Below the pieces are notes generated by a model, which saw nothing but the letters and a program-made list of their open reading frames with translations, had not been told where the DNA came from and ran no database searches. From positions 62,001-126,000 of the forward strand of contig VGCD01000002.1 in the NCBI GenBank assembly GCA_016870215.1: a stretch of 64,000 nt of DNA, written 5' to 3'. The stretch is from Actinomycetota bacterium (GTDB taxonomy: Bacteria; Actinomycetota; Acidimicrobiia; Acidimicrobiales; Ilumatobacteraceae). Position numbers and translations under genes: made by a program. Of this stretch, positions 1-8,004 are shown in pieces; within the stretch, counting starts at the first letter, position 1, and each line of letters begins with the position of its first letter.

Positions 1-331
1 CGATGATGAGGTCAACCGAGGCAAGCGCGTCGTTTGGCATGCCGAGAGTGCGAGCAAACACGTTGGTGCTGCCGCCGGGCAGCACGGCAAGCGCGGTGTC
101 GCTTCCGGCAACCCCTGTGGCGACTTCATTGAGGGTGCCATCCCCGCCGTATGTGACGACAGCATCAAGGCCCCGCATCGCCGCATCTTGGGCGAAGCGA
201 GTGGCATGGCCTCGCCGGTTGGTTTCGACCACCTGCACGTCGTGGTGGCGGGACAGCCGCTGGTGGACCACCACGGTGTTCCGGGCGGTCACCGACGAGG
301 CAAAGGAATTGACGATTAACAGCAGTCGCAA
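1..331 (-). CDS. Diacylglycerol kinase-like lipid/sphingosine kinase, N-terminal part (runs off the window)
   Basis: Reading the minus strand from a TTG at 331 gives MRLLLIVNSFASS followed by about 95 more residues before the window edge. A TAA lies six bases upstream in the same frame, so TTG is the only plausible start. About residues 64-71 carry YGGDGTLNEV, the nucleotide-binding GGDGT motif of the DAGK catalytic domain, followed by LPGGSTNVFARTLGMP, the usual next block of that family. These enzymes phosphorylate diacylglycerol or related lipids at the membrane with ATP. The usual NPxAG near the N-terminus reads NSFAS here. The gene is divergent from etfB across about 110 bases. Family assignment is firm; the lipid substrate is unknown. 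Confidence 0.85.
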   Translation of the reverse strand, partial: MRLLLIVNSFASSVTARNTVVVHQRLSRHHDVQVVETNRRGHATRFAQDAAMRGLDAVVTYGGDGTLNEVATGVAGSDTALAVLPGGSTNVFARTLGMPNDALASVDLII

Positions 332-440
332 GGAGCTTTACGGTACCAGCGAGCCTGCGACGAGGGTCACGCCACGACTTGGGGAAGAACCTTGTGCCAG
401 TTGGTTTATGTCCGACCGAGTGGGTAACAATGGTCACCTT

Positions 441-1217
441 ATGAACGTGATCGTATGCGTCAAGCAAATCCCCGATCCGGCGGCACCAGGTGCCCTCGAT
501 GCGGGAACCAACACCCTGAAGCGTGACGGCAAGCTCGTCATCGATGACTCCGACATGTACGGCGTCGAGATGGCATTGCAACTTGTCGACGCGGCCGGTG
601 GTGGCGAAGTCAACCTCGTGTCGATGGCACCCAACAGCGAGACATCCGGTATGCGCACCGCGCTTGCCATGGGTGCAGCCAAAGGTGTGCTCGTGTCCGA
701 CCCAGCACTGCAGGGAAGTGATGCATTGACCACCGCAAAGATTCTTGCGGCTGCGGTACAAAAACTCGGTGGTGCCGATCTCATCATTGCTGCAACCGAG
801 TCATCTGATGGTTACACCGGAACGGTTCCCGAGCAGATGGCCGAAGTGCTCGGTCTTCCCTCGGTCACGTTCGCCAAGAAAGTTTCTGTCGATAGCGGAA
901 CTTTGAAGGTCGATCGTCAGACCGAATCCGGATACGACGAAGTCTCGTGCCCGATGCCCGCAGTCATCAGTGTCACCGCCGGCGTGGTGGAGCCTCGCTA
1001 TCCGTCGTTCAAAGGAATCATGGCGGCAAAGAACAAGCCGATTGAAGAAGTGAAAGCTTCCGACCTCGGAGTCACGCCAGTTGGTTGGGAAGGTGCTGGT
1101 CAGAAAATCTCTGGCGTCGCGCAAGCAGAAGCTCGTCAAGCCGGTGAAATCATCGAAGATGACGGCGAAGCATTCGGCAAGATCGTCGGGTTCCTCGAGA
1201 ACCTGAAAGTCATCTGA
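441..1217 (+). CDS. etfB: Electron transfer flavoprotein, beta subunit
   Basis: 258 aa, starting MNVIVCVKQIPDP, the canonical EtfB opening. An open frame extends far upstream, but that stretch is the antisense of the kinase-like gene and has no EtfB similarity, so the start is placed at 441. The segment RQTESGYDEVSCPMPAVISV (about residues 155-175) is the EtfB signature region. EtfB binds AMP and, with EtfA, accepts electrons from acyl-CoA dehydrogenases and passes them to ETF dehydrogenase and the respiratory chain. etfA follows after 20 bases in the same transcript. At least five acyl-CoA dehydrogenases encoded further along this window would need this acceptor. Confidence 0.96.
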   Translation: MNVIVCVKQIPDPAAPGALDAGTNTLKRDGKLVIDDSDMYGVEMALQLVDAAGGGEVNLVSMAPNSETSGMRTALAMGAAKGVLVSDPALQGSDALTTAKILAAAVQKLGGADLIIAATESSDGYTGTVPEQMAEVLGLPSVTFAKKVSVDSGTLKVDRQTESGYDEVSCPMPAVISVTAGVVEPRYPSFKGIMAAKNKPIEEVKASDLGVTPVGWEGAGQKISGVAQAEARQAGEIIEDDGEAFGKIVGFLENLKVI

Positions 1218-1237
1218 GAGCAGTTAGGAGAACAGCA

Positions 1238-2200
1238 ATGGCACTCAACAACATTTGGGTCTTCGCACAAGCTGCGAACGGTGCACCTACAAGCGCCACT
1301 CTCGAACTGCTCACCAAGGCACGTTCACTCTCTTCCAATGTCACCGCGTTCATGGGCGGCGACGGCAATTCAATTGCAGCAACGCTCGGTGAGTACGGCG
1401 CGACGAAGGTGTACTCGGTCGATCACGGCTCGAACCTTCCTGGCGTTGCCATCGCTTCAGCAATGAAGTCCGTCATCGATGGTGGCGACAAGCCCGACCT
1501 CATCATGTTCCCGCAGAACTATGAAGGCCGTGACACCATGTCGCGACTTTCGGTGAAGTTGAACAAGACGGTCATCACCAACAACATCGACATCGCAGAC
1601 AGTGGAGACGGCGTCACGACGGTCACACCGATCTTTGGTGGGAACACTCTCGTCAGCACCACGTTCACCGGTGAAGGCCCGTTCCTCGCGGCATTCCGTC
1701 CGAAAAGTTTCGCTCCCGAAGCCTCGGGTGGCGGCGCAGCGGCCGTCACTGCCGTGCAAGTTCCAGACCTTGGTGCCACAGGTGGCGCAAAAGTGCTGGC
1801 CGTTCACGTCGAAGAGACAACTGGTCCGAAGCTCGACGAAGCCGACGTGGTGGTCTCTGGCGGCCGCGGCCTCGGCGAGTCTGACAAGTACGTCTTGGTC
1901 GAGGATCTCGCCAAGATTCTGAAAGGCGCACCTGGCGCATCACGAGCAATTGTCGACGCCGGTTGGGTTCCTTACAGCTACCAAGTTGGTCAGACCGGCA
2001 AAGTCGTGAAGCCAAGCGTGTACATCGCTGCTGGTATTTCGGGTGCTACTCAGCACATGGTGGGCATGAAGGGCTCGAAGAACATCATCGCCATCAACAA
2101 GGACAAGGAAGCACCGATCTTCGGAATCGCCGACTTGGGCATTGTTGGTGACGTGCACAAGGTGTTGCCGAAGCTCATCGAAGCACTCAAGTCTCGCTGA
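1238..2200 (+). CDS. etfA: Electron transfer flavoprotein, alpha subunit
   Basis: 320 aa, the usual length. A good ribosome site (TTAGGAG) lies eight bases before the ATG. The N-terminal half is the adenine-nucleotide-like fold. The C-terminal FAD domain begins near VVSGGRGLG (about residue 205) and contains PYSYQVGQTGKVVKP, YIAAGISGATQH and AINKDKEAPIF, the conserved FAD-binding blocks. Together with EtfB it forms the soluble heterodimer that carries electrons from acyl-CoA dehydrogenases to the membrane. Transcription very likely stops at the strong hairpin at 2222-2248 just after the stop codon. Confidence 0.97.
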   Translation: MALNNIWVFAQAANGAPTSATLELLTKARSLSSNVTAFMGGDGNSIAATLGEYGATKVYSVDHGSNLPGVAIASAMKSVIDGGDKPDLIMFPQNYEGRDTMSRLSVKLNKTVITNNIDIADSGDGVTTVTPIFGGNTLVSTTFTGEGPFLAAFRPKSFAPEASGGGAAAVTAVQVPDLGATGGAKVLAVHVEETTGPKLDEADVVVSGGRGLGESDKYVLVEDLAKILKGAPGASRAIVDAGWVPYSYQVGQTGKVVKPSVYIAAGISGATQHMVGMKGSKNIIAINKDKEAPIFGIADLGIVGDVHKVLPKLIEALKSR

Positions 2201-2221
2201 CGACGCTCAACTATTGGTGAG

Positions 2222-2248
2222 AGACGCCGCCGTTAGGCGGCGTCTTTT
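2222..2248 (+). terminator. Rho-independent terminator of etfBA
   Basis: Perfect 10-bp stem AGACGCCGCC / GGCGGCGTCT with a GTTA loop, then a T-run on the plus strand. It lies 22 bases after the etfA stop. The opposite strand has no T-run after the stem, so it should act mainly on etfBA. The stop codon of the convergent gene lies in the loop, and that gene's last codons form one arm of the stem. Confidence 0.9.
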
Positions 2249-3225
2249 GCATGTAGGGCACATGACAACCCCGTCATTGAGTCCTCGATGGTGAGTTGCA
2301 ATGACCAGCCCGTCATTGGTTCGTTGGTGTCCCAGAGATGAAACGTCAGATCAGTGATGCGTTCTCCGAGTTGATCGGGGTCCGTCGGCCATGCATCACC
2401 AAGGTCGAGAAATTGGTGCAGGAACCACCACGTCAGTGATCGTCCGTTTGCCCGACCGCGCCGCCGTCCGTGAGCGCCACCGCTTGATGCGGCCCACACC
2501 AACCAACGAAGAGCGAGTGAACTTTCAATCTCACATCGCCTCGCATCATTCATGCCGAGAGCGCCCAATGCCGCGAGGCCAGCACCTTCAACGATCGCAA
2601 TGTCAGCACGACCATTCGATGCTGCTGTCCACGGTTCCACCAGTAGGCGAAAAGCTGTGGTGGTGTCAGGATCATCGATGGTTTCCGATGAAGTCGTAGA
2701 GACGGTTGTTGTTGGCGGAACCGGTGGCGCAGCGAATTGTCCACCATCATCTGTGTACGTCGGTATGTCGTACGAAGGCTCCCAAGATTGAGGTGTAAAT
2801 GGCATATCGAGTGTCGTGAATTCGTTCGAATCGATGATGTCGCCTCGGAGTGCTCGCTCATGTGCGACAAGTGATCTGTCAGGAGATGTTTCAAGATGCG
2901 GCGCAAGGTCACCCCATGAGTGATGGACCGCGAGTATTTCACTGATCGGACCCGGCATGAAGGTGCGCAGTGAATCATCGAGTGCCCGACATGCAAATTC
3001 CGCTGGTGCCCACAGCGCAAGGCGGTAGTTCGCAAGTGTGGCGATAGGCCACACTTGCCGGCCGGTTTTCACTGCCGAAGTGCAAGCGTCACGTATCCGC
3101 ACGAGACGCGTCCAGTCGCGATCAGACACGGTGTGATCGATGAGCCGAACGAGACCATCAAGGTCCACTCGGTCGACTAGTCGCTGCCAACTTTCGGAGA
3201 TGTGTTCGAAATTCTCGGACGTCAT
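2233..3225 (-). CDS. Uncharacterised protein, fourth gene of the PI-kinase-like/DUF3090/phosphomutase cluster
   Basis: About 330 aa, starting MTSENFEHISESWQRLVDRV. The ATG at 3225 overlaps the TGA of the previous gene (TGATG), so the two are probably translationally coupled. A TTG five codons upstream is possible but less likely. I do not recognise a domain. The N-terminal about 130 residues look helical and rich in Trp, Leu and Arg. A central Pro/Ser/Thr/Asp-rich stretch with PPVPPTTT looks like a disordered linker. The C-terminal about 140 residues are again compact, with several Trp residues. No signal peptide or membrane segment is seen. Position alone suggests a role with the trio upstream. 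Confidence 0.7.
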   Translation of the reverse strand: MTSENFEHISESWQRLVDRVDLDGLVRLIDHTVSDRDWTRLVRIRDACTSAVKTGRQVWPIATLANYRLALWAPAEFACRALDDSLRTFMPGPISEILAVHHSWGDLAPHLETSPDRSLVAHERALRGDIIDSNEFTTLDMPFTPQSWEPSYDIPTYTDDGGQFAAPPVPPTTTVSTTSSETIDDPDTTTAFRLLVEPWTAASNGRADIAIVEGAGLAALGALGMNDARRCEIESSLALRWLVWAASSGGAHGRRRGRANGRSLTWWFLHQFLDLGDAWPTDPDQLGERITDLTFHLWDTNEPMTGWSLQLTIEDSMTGLSCALHAKDAA

Positions 3226-3944
3226 CAGATGAGGGGCCAAGGATGGCGTCGACCTGAATGATCAACGGGAAACTGGGGGTTCTGCAACAGATACTTCACG
3301 CGTTGCTGCAGAGCCTCAACTTCATCATCGTCGAGAAGTGCGGCGAGGCCGAGCGGAACCGATTCCACGAGTGGAGCTGCCACTTCCAGGAGATGAGAGG
3401 GGATGTCTTCGTCTGCAAAATCCCAGATGACAGTTCTCAATTTGAAGTCGGCACTGAGACACACACCGTGGTCGATGCCCCACAGGTGATCGTCGATATC
3501 GAGCAGAATGTGGCCACTTTTTCTGTCGGTGTTGTTGGCGATGAAGTCAAAAAATGCGAATTCACGCAAGCAATCATGCAGGTCAGGACGTGACTCGTAG
3601 ATGCTGAAATAATGCTCGTGCGGATCTGCATCAATGAAGAGTTGCAGAGAGCCCTCACCAAAAGGTCCTTCGCGCATAATCGTGTGTGGCACAAGGTTCA
3701 GCTCTAGAATCTCGCTCAGTACGCGGGCAGCAACCTCTCGCTTGTACAGCCCTGGTGGAAAGTCCCAGAGTGGGCGTTCGCCGCGAAGTGGTTTGTACAC
3801 GGCGTGGCCATGTCCACCTTCGTGCTCCAGGCGGACCAGAAGAGTTGCATTGCTGCTTCCTGCGAGGCGTCCAATCACCTCAATGTCGCCATTGGCCAAC
3901 AATGAGTGAACGTCGTTGGTATCTGTGGTGTACAAACCAGGCAT
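3225..3944 (-). CDS. SCO1664-family protein, distant phosphatidylinositol 3/4-kinase-like
   Basis: 239 aa. It contains the SCO1664-family (TIGR03843-type) blocks: GDIEVIGRLAGSSNATLLV near residue 20, then VYKPLRGERPLWDFPPG, and the kinase-like loop NNTDRKSGHILLDIDDHLWG followed by IDHGVCL at about residues 137-160. The last region corresponds to the D-x-x-N and D-H-G elements of PI-kinase-like folds. The substrate is unknown. The gene follows the DUF3090 gene by four bases and overlaps the next gene. In Actinobacteria this family is known as one of a three-gene set with DUF3090 and an MSMEG_4193-type phosphomutase, exactly the arrangement here. Confidence 0.88.
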   Translation of the reverse strand: MPGLYTTDTNDVHSLLANGDIEVIGRLAGSSNATLLVRLEHEGGHGHAVYKPLRGERPLWDFPPGLYKREVAARVLSEILELNLVPHTIMREGPFGEGSLQLFIDADPHEHYFSIYESRPDLHDCLREFAFFDFIANNTDRKSGHILLDIDDHLWGIDHGVCLSADFKLRTVIWDFADEDIPSHLLEVAAPLVESVPLGLAALLDDDEVEALQQRVKYLLQNPQFPVDHSGRRHPWPLI

Positions 3945-3948
3945 GAGG

Positions 3949-4491
3949 TCAATTCATGCGGGGGCACGCGTGTCCGCGTGGATCTTTAGGGGCGCCGCAC
4001 CAGCGACATGGCTCACGGCCACCAGCCACCGAGGTGTCTGCGGCATTGCAGAAGGACTCAGCTTGTTCGGGGGAGATGAATAAACGCACCCGACCTGCGA
4101 GTGCATCGTCTTCGTCGAGCGCGTCGTCTTCATCCATGGCAGTCATTTCGGTCTCGCTGTCGTCACTATCCCCGATGACCAGTTCATCGAGCTGGATAAA
4201 CATGCGCATGCCACTGCGGTCATATCCGAGGCCGATGGTGCCGAGAACAAAATCAACTTCGATGTCTTTCTGTTGAAGCGAGGCGTCGGGCAGCATCGAT
4301 CGTGATTCCGGAAGATCCTTCAGCAAATTTCGAAGATGCTGCGAGATGGCCGCAACTTGTTGCTTCTCACATTTCACGTTGAGCACACGACCATCAGCTT
4401 TGATTTGAATGAAGAAAGTGCGCTGACCAGGCTCGCCGACGGCACCCGTACGGAATGCATCAGCATCATCGAACTCGTAGAGAAAGCTCAT
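3949..4491 (-). CDS. DUF3090 family protein
   Basis: 180 aa from MSFLYEFDDADAF. The ATG at 4491 directly follows the TGA of the phosphomutase gene with one base between, which favours it over an in-frame ATG 11 codons earlier. The family's features are visible: RTFFIQIKADGRVLNVKCEKQQV near the N-terminus, a variable Asp/Glu-rich acidic stretch, then RLFISPEQAESFC. The C-terminus ends CRWCGAPKDPRGHACPRMN, a Cys-rich tail that looks metal-binding (C-x2-C plus one Cys). Function is unknown. It is the middle member of the conserved Actinobacterial trio. Confidence 0.9.
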   Translation of the reverse strand: MSFLYEFDDADAFRTGAVGEPGQRTFFIQIKADGRVLNVKCEKQQVAAISQHLRNLLKDLPESRSMLPDASLQQKDIEVDFVLGTIGLGYDRSGMRMFIQLDELVIGDSDDSETEMTAMDEDDALDEDDALAGRVRLFISPEQAESFCNAADTSVAGGREPCRWCGAPKDPRGHACPRMN

Positions 4492-4492
4492 G

Positions 4493-5146
4493 TCAACTGG
4501 GACGCAAGTCTGACAGTGAACCACCGGTGGAGTTGACAGTGAGAACTACGGGACCCGACGTCATGTATGACACAGCACTCACAGAGCACGTACCGATGAC
4601 AATTCGTTGGAACAAATCAAGATGCGTACCCATGGCATGAGCGATGAGGGCCTTGATTGGGTCGGCATGACTGACACATACGACGACACCCCCACGGTGT
4701 CGCTCTCGCAGAGTGTCCACAGTGTTTGCCATGCGCGACTGCATGTCGATGAAACTCTCGCCATCTGGAAAACGAAACGTCGAAGGTGCACGTTGGACCG
4801 TTGACCATTCCGGTTTCTTCATCAGCGCCGACAGCTTGGCCCCTGTCCATGCCCCAAAATCACACTCGAGAAGACCCTTTTCGATGTGGACACGCTGACC
4901 GAGAGCCTTTCCAATGGGGGCAGCAGTTTCGCGGGCGCGTTCGAGCGGTGATGCGTACACGGCGTCAACTCGGGGCAGATCTGATAACCGTCGTGCCACC
5001 GTCTCTGCTTGTTCCCGTCCCTTGTCGGAGAGGTGAAGGCCGGCAGCGCGGCCGGGTAGAACTTGGCCAGTTGTTGGTGTTTGGCCGTGCCGTACGAACA
5101 GCATCAACGTGGATGTCGGAGACGACGATGCTTTGGTGCGTGGCAT
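4493..5146 (-). CDS. Histidine phosphatase family protein, probable phosphomutase of the MSMEG_4193 type
   Basis: 217 aa. The catalytic RHG triplet is at residues 19-21 (LFVRHGQTPTTGQ), the second conserved block is YASPLERARETA, GLLECDFGAWTG follows, and the second catalytic His is in VCVSHADPIKALIAH. These define the phosphoglycerate-mutase-like fold. The subgroup is inferred from the two downstream partners: DUF3090 and a PI-kinase-like protein are the known companions of MSMEG_4193. It is the first gene of a four-gene minus-strand operon and is divergent from the uracil-DNA glycosylase gene across 51 bases. Whether it is a mutase or a phosphatase is not settled by sequence. Confidence 0.9.
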   Translation of the reverse strand: MPRTKASSSPTSTLMLFVRHGQTPTTGQVLPGRAAGLHLSDKGREQAETVARRLSDLPRVDAVYASPLERARETAAPIGKALGQRVHIEKGLLECDFGAWTGAKLSALMKKPEWSTVQRAPSTFRFPDGESFIDMQSRMANTVDTLRERHRGGVVVCVSHADPIKALIAHAMGTHLDLFQRIVIGTCSVSAVSYMTSGPVVLTVNSTGGSLSDLRPS

Positions 5147-5197
5147 ACATGCAAACTATTGCGGTGCGTGTCGTGATGCCAATCTAAGGTCGAACAC

Positions 5198-5881
5198 ATG
5201 TCATCGACCCGTGCACGCAGAGACTCTCTGAGCTCGCTCGTCGCCGACATCACATCGTGTCGCGCATGCCCGCGTTTGGTGGAATGGCGAGAGAGTGTGG
5301 CCATCGAGAAGCGAGCTTCATTCAAGGATGACACCTATTGGGGTAGGCCGGTACCAGGTTTTGGAGATGCAGACGCGCGAATTCTTGTTCTTGGCTTGGC
5401 GCCGGCTGCACACGGTGCAAACCGCACAGGGCGAATGTTCACCGGTGATCGCAGCGGAGATTGGTTGTACCGGGCAATGCACAAATGCGGTCTTGCCAAT
5501 CAACCAACATCGACGGATAGCTCTGATGGGCTAACGCTTTCGGGTGCATATGTCGCGGCAGCAGTGCGGTGTGCTCCACCCGACAACAAGCCGACACCAG
5601 ATGAACGTGATGCGTGCAGAGGTTTCCTCACCCGAGAGATTTCACTGCTCTCGAGCGTGCGAGTAGTGGTGTGCCTCGGTTCTTTTGCGTATGACGCGGC
5701 ATGTCGAGAGTTCGGCATTCGACCAAAGCCGAAGTTCGGACATGGTGTGGTGGTGCCGGCAGAGTCGGTGACGCTGGTGTGTTCGTACCACCCAAGTCAG
5801 CAGAACACCTTCACCGGAAAACTCACCGAGAAGATGTTGGATGACGTTTTTGCAACAGCACTCAGTCTGTTGCGTCAGTAA
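5198..5881 (+). CDS. Uracil-DNA glycosylase, family 5 (UDGb type)
   Basis: 227 aa. Four cysteines fit the [4Fe-4S] cluster of family 4/5 enzymes: C21 and C24 (CRACPRL), then C125 and C140 with 14 residues between. Motif A is GLAPAAHGANRTGRMFTGD (from about residue 66), typical of family 5, where the catalytic acidic residue of other families is absent. Motif B is HPSQQNTFTG near residue 197. The enzyme removes uracil and related deaminated bases from DNA to start base excision repair. It stands alone on the plus strand; its stop lies two bases from the end of the convergent hydrolase gene. Confidence 0.93.
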   Translation: MSSTRARRDSLSSLVADITSCRACPRLVEWRESVAIEKRASFKDDTYWGRPVPGFGDADARILVLGLAPAAHGANRTGRMFTGDRSGDWLYRAMHKCGLANQPTSTDSSDGLTLSGAYVAAAVRCAPPDNKPTPDERDACRGFLTREISLLSSVRVVVCLGSFAYDAACREFGIRPKPKFGHGVVVPAESVTLVCSYHPSQQNTFTGKLTEKMLDDVFATALSLLRQ

Positions 5882-5882
5882 C

Positions 5883-6788
5883 TTAGGCGTCGAGAGCCTT
5901 TTTCACCAGTGCGGCCGCGTGGCTATGTGCAGCGTGCGCATCGTCGAGCATCGCAAACATCGAGAAGAACCCGTGGAACATGCCCAGGTAGCGAGCAACT
6001 GATGCATTGACTCCATTTTCCATGAGTCGGCGTCCGTACTCTTCGCCTTCGTCACGTAGCGGGTCGAACTCTGCAGTGATCACGAGCGCTGGTGGTGTGC
6101 TTGCCAGAACTGTGTCGCTGGCCATGATGGGGGACACACGGGGGTCATCTGGTCGCGCCACTCCACCGATGAAGTGATCCCAGAACCACTGCATCGCATC
6201 AGCAGTAAGCAAAGGACCATCTTTGTTTTCCTTGTATGACGGCGAAATCATGTGCGCATCCGTCACCGGGTACACGAGGAGTTGGAACTTGAGGGGCACA
6301 GGTTGAAGTTGTGCAACGAGTGCTGCCAGATGTCCACCAGCGGAGTCACCGCCAACAGCGAGGCGAGTGGCATCGATGCCAAGCGACATGGCGTTGTCGT
6401 GTGCCCAACGAAGCGCTTGGAGACAATCTTCGAGCGCCGCTGGGTACTTGTGCTCGGGTGCGAGTCGATAGTCCACAGAAAGCACCGCGTGACCGGTGCG
6501 ATTTGCAAGCGAGCGACAGCCGCCATCGTGTGTGTCAACACTTCCGATCACCCATCCACCACCGTGGAAATACACGAGTAGTCCGGTCACGTCGGCTGAC
6601 GGCTTGTAGAGGCGGCACGGAATGCCGTTCGCATCGACGTCACGAATTTCGTGCACATCTTCTGTCGATGGCACACGCATGGCCTCATACATCTGTCGCG
6701 CAGCTTGAGGCGACTGTTCATTCAGAGCAGGAGCGCCAGATGCCGCCATGAGGTCGGCGATGGCTTGGGCTTGTGGGTGCAGTGGCAC
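5883..6788 (-). CDS. Alpha/beta hydrolase of the hormone-sensitive-lipase (Abhydrolase_3) family
   Basis: 301 aa from a GTG at 6788, chosen because a clear ribosome site (TAGGAG) precedes it and the extra 31 residues of the longer frame are basic and unrelated. The oxyanion-hole motif HGGGW is at about residue 75 and the nucleophile motif GGDSAGG has Ser near 149. The Asp is in TAEFDPLRDEG and the His in GMFHGFF, so the triad is complete. Such enzymes hydrolyse short- to medium-chain esters or lactones. It follows the F420-type iron-sulfur protein gene by eight bases on the same strand, so they are probably co-transcribed. Confidence 0.9.
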   Translation of the reverse strand: MPLHPQAQAIADLMAASGAPALNEQSPQAARQMYEAMRVPSTEDVHEIRDVDANGIPCRLYKPSADVTGLLVYFHGGGWVIGSVDTHDGGCRSLANRTGHAVLSVDYRLAPEHKYPAALEDCLQALRWAHDNAMSLGIDATRLAVGGDSAGGHLAALVAQLQPVPLKFQLLVYPVTDAHMISPSYKENKDGPLLTADAMQWFWDHFIGGVARPDDPRVSPIMASDTVLASTPPALVITAEFDPLRDEGEEYGRRLMENGVNASVARYLGMFHGFFSMFAMLDDAHAAHSHAAALVKKALDA

Positions 6789-6796
6789 GGTGTCTC

Positions 6797-7987
6797 CTAG
6801 TGGCTCGCGTCGGTCGCGGGTGGTGCGTCGGCTTTTTTCTTCGGAGGCGGAACACCGACACTTGGTGCTTTGTCTGCCCACTCTGGCCAGCGTCGGCGAC
6901 TGACGATTGAGAGCATACGCAGCAGCTTCATAGCCTTCTCGTCTTCCTGGGCCGGACGAGCAATGATGACGCCGTCCTTGATCATGCGGTTGATTACTTC
7001 TTCACCAAGTGCGGTGCGCACGATGGTGAGTGTCCAGTCGTTGTCCTCGCCGATTCCGCCAGTGGCGATGTCGGAATGCTCGGCTGCGAAGTCAGGGCAG
7101 TGCTTGCAGCCCTCGCGTGTCCACTTGTGACATTCCTTCAAGTCGACCTCGTGGTACGAGCCATCTTTCATCCAGATTTGGAACACGCCCTTGATGTTCA
7201 TCTTCACCATGTCTTGCTTCTTCAGGCCGTACTTGGCCTCAAAAAGTTCGGGGAAGATGGCATCGTCGAAAGTTTTCGAGCACAACAGTCCGATGTTGAA
7301 CAGGAATGGTTTCGACACTTTGCCGGCCTTGCGGTCCCACATCACCGGAGGAGACGAGGTTTGGCAACCCATACCGACGAGTGCGAGGCGATTGAAACCT
7401 TGCTCTTTCGCATCGCGTAGCGCCAGCGGATTCGCACAGTACGTGTAACGACTTCCAGCAGTTGCCAACACTTCTTCTTTGTTGCGCGCGAGCGCAGGCT
7501 TTGCTTTCCAAGCATCGTCGTCTTCGACGCCACTCACCAGCGCGGCTTCGATGTAGTCGTTTTCGAGTAGCCACACGAGCATTGCTGACACGAAGCCGCC
7601 GTCCTGACCCTTTTCGTGCTGCTCTTTGTCGGCTGCGCGAGTAAGAAGCAGTTGGCGCCAGATGCCACCCATTTCGTCTGGTTCACGTGTGCGGCCAAAG
7701 AGGTGCATGTCAGCGGCGGGTTCCCACGAGCGGAACCGTGGACATGCCCTTGTGCAGGTTGTGCAACCTTTTTCGCCATGGATGCAGTTGCTGAGGCCCA
7801 GTTCTTCTTCAAGGTGGAATGGCTTGTACTTACCCTCGACATGTTCGTAACCAATGACATCGTGGGGGCATGTGACAACGCACCCGGCACAACCAGTGCA
7901 CAGGCCCGTCGTGATGACCTCCTCATAGAGTTCCTTCCATTGCGCGGTCCAACGCTCGGCTTTGGCAGGAGTGCTCGTCATGGTCAT
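6797..7987 (-). CDS. Coenzyme F420 hydrogenase/dehydrogenase beta-subunit-like iron-sulfur protein
   Basis: 396 aa. Two N-terminal Cys clusters are visible: C30, C33, C36, C40 (CTGCAGCVVTCP) and C68, C75, C78, C82, fitting ferredoxin-like [4Fe-4S] centres. The FrhB-like domain follows (GQDGGFVSAMLVWLLEN, ALVGMGCQTS, GLLCSKTFDD), with a further CKHCPDFAAEHSDI motif near residue 291. The C-terminus is a Lys/Pro/Ala tail. Proteins of this family move electrons between reduced F420 and an iron-sulfur or flavin partner. The actual reaction is not known. Three luciferase-like enzymes of F420 type occur elsewhere in the window. It begins 17 bases after the truncated amtB. Confidence 0.87.
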   Translation of the reverse strand: MTMTSTPAKAERWTAQWKELYEEVITTGLCTGCAGCVVTCPHDVIGYEHVEGKYKPFHLEEELGLSNCIHGEKGCTTCTRACPRFRSWEPAADMHLFGRTREPDEMGGIWRQLLLTRAADKEQHEKGQDGGFVSAMLVWLLENDYIEAALVSGVEDDDAWKAKPALARNKEEVLATAGSRYTYCANPLALRDAKEQGFNRLALVGMGCQTSSPPVMWDRKAGKVSKPFLFNIGLLCSKTFDDAIFPELFEAKYGLKKQDMVKMNIKGVFQIWMKDGSYHEVDLKECHKWTREGCKHCPDFAAEHSDIATGGIGEDNDWTLTIVRTALGEEVINRMIKDGVIIARPAQEDEKAMKLLRMLSIVSRRRWPEWADKAPSVGVPPPKKKADAPPATDASH

Positions 7988-8004
7988 CTCACGAGACTAG
8001 GTCG

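Noticed and set aside
3-440. Long N-terminal extension of the etfB frame
   Set aside because: It is the antisense of a clear diacylglycerol-kinase domain on the minus strand and has no EtfB similarity; EtfB starts at 441.
165-761. 198-codon minus-strand open frame across the etfB start
   Set aside because: It is out of frame with the kinase-like gene, covers most of etfB in antisense, and shows no domain.
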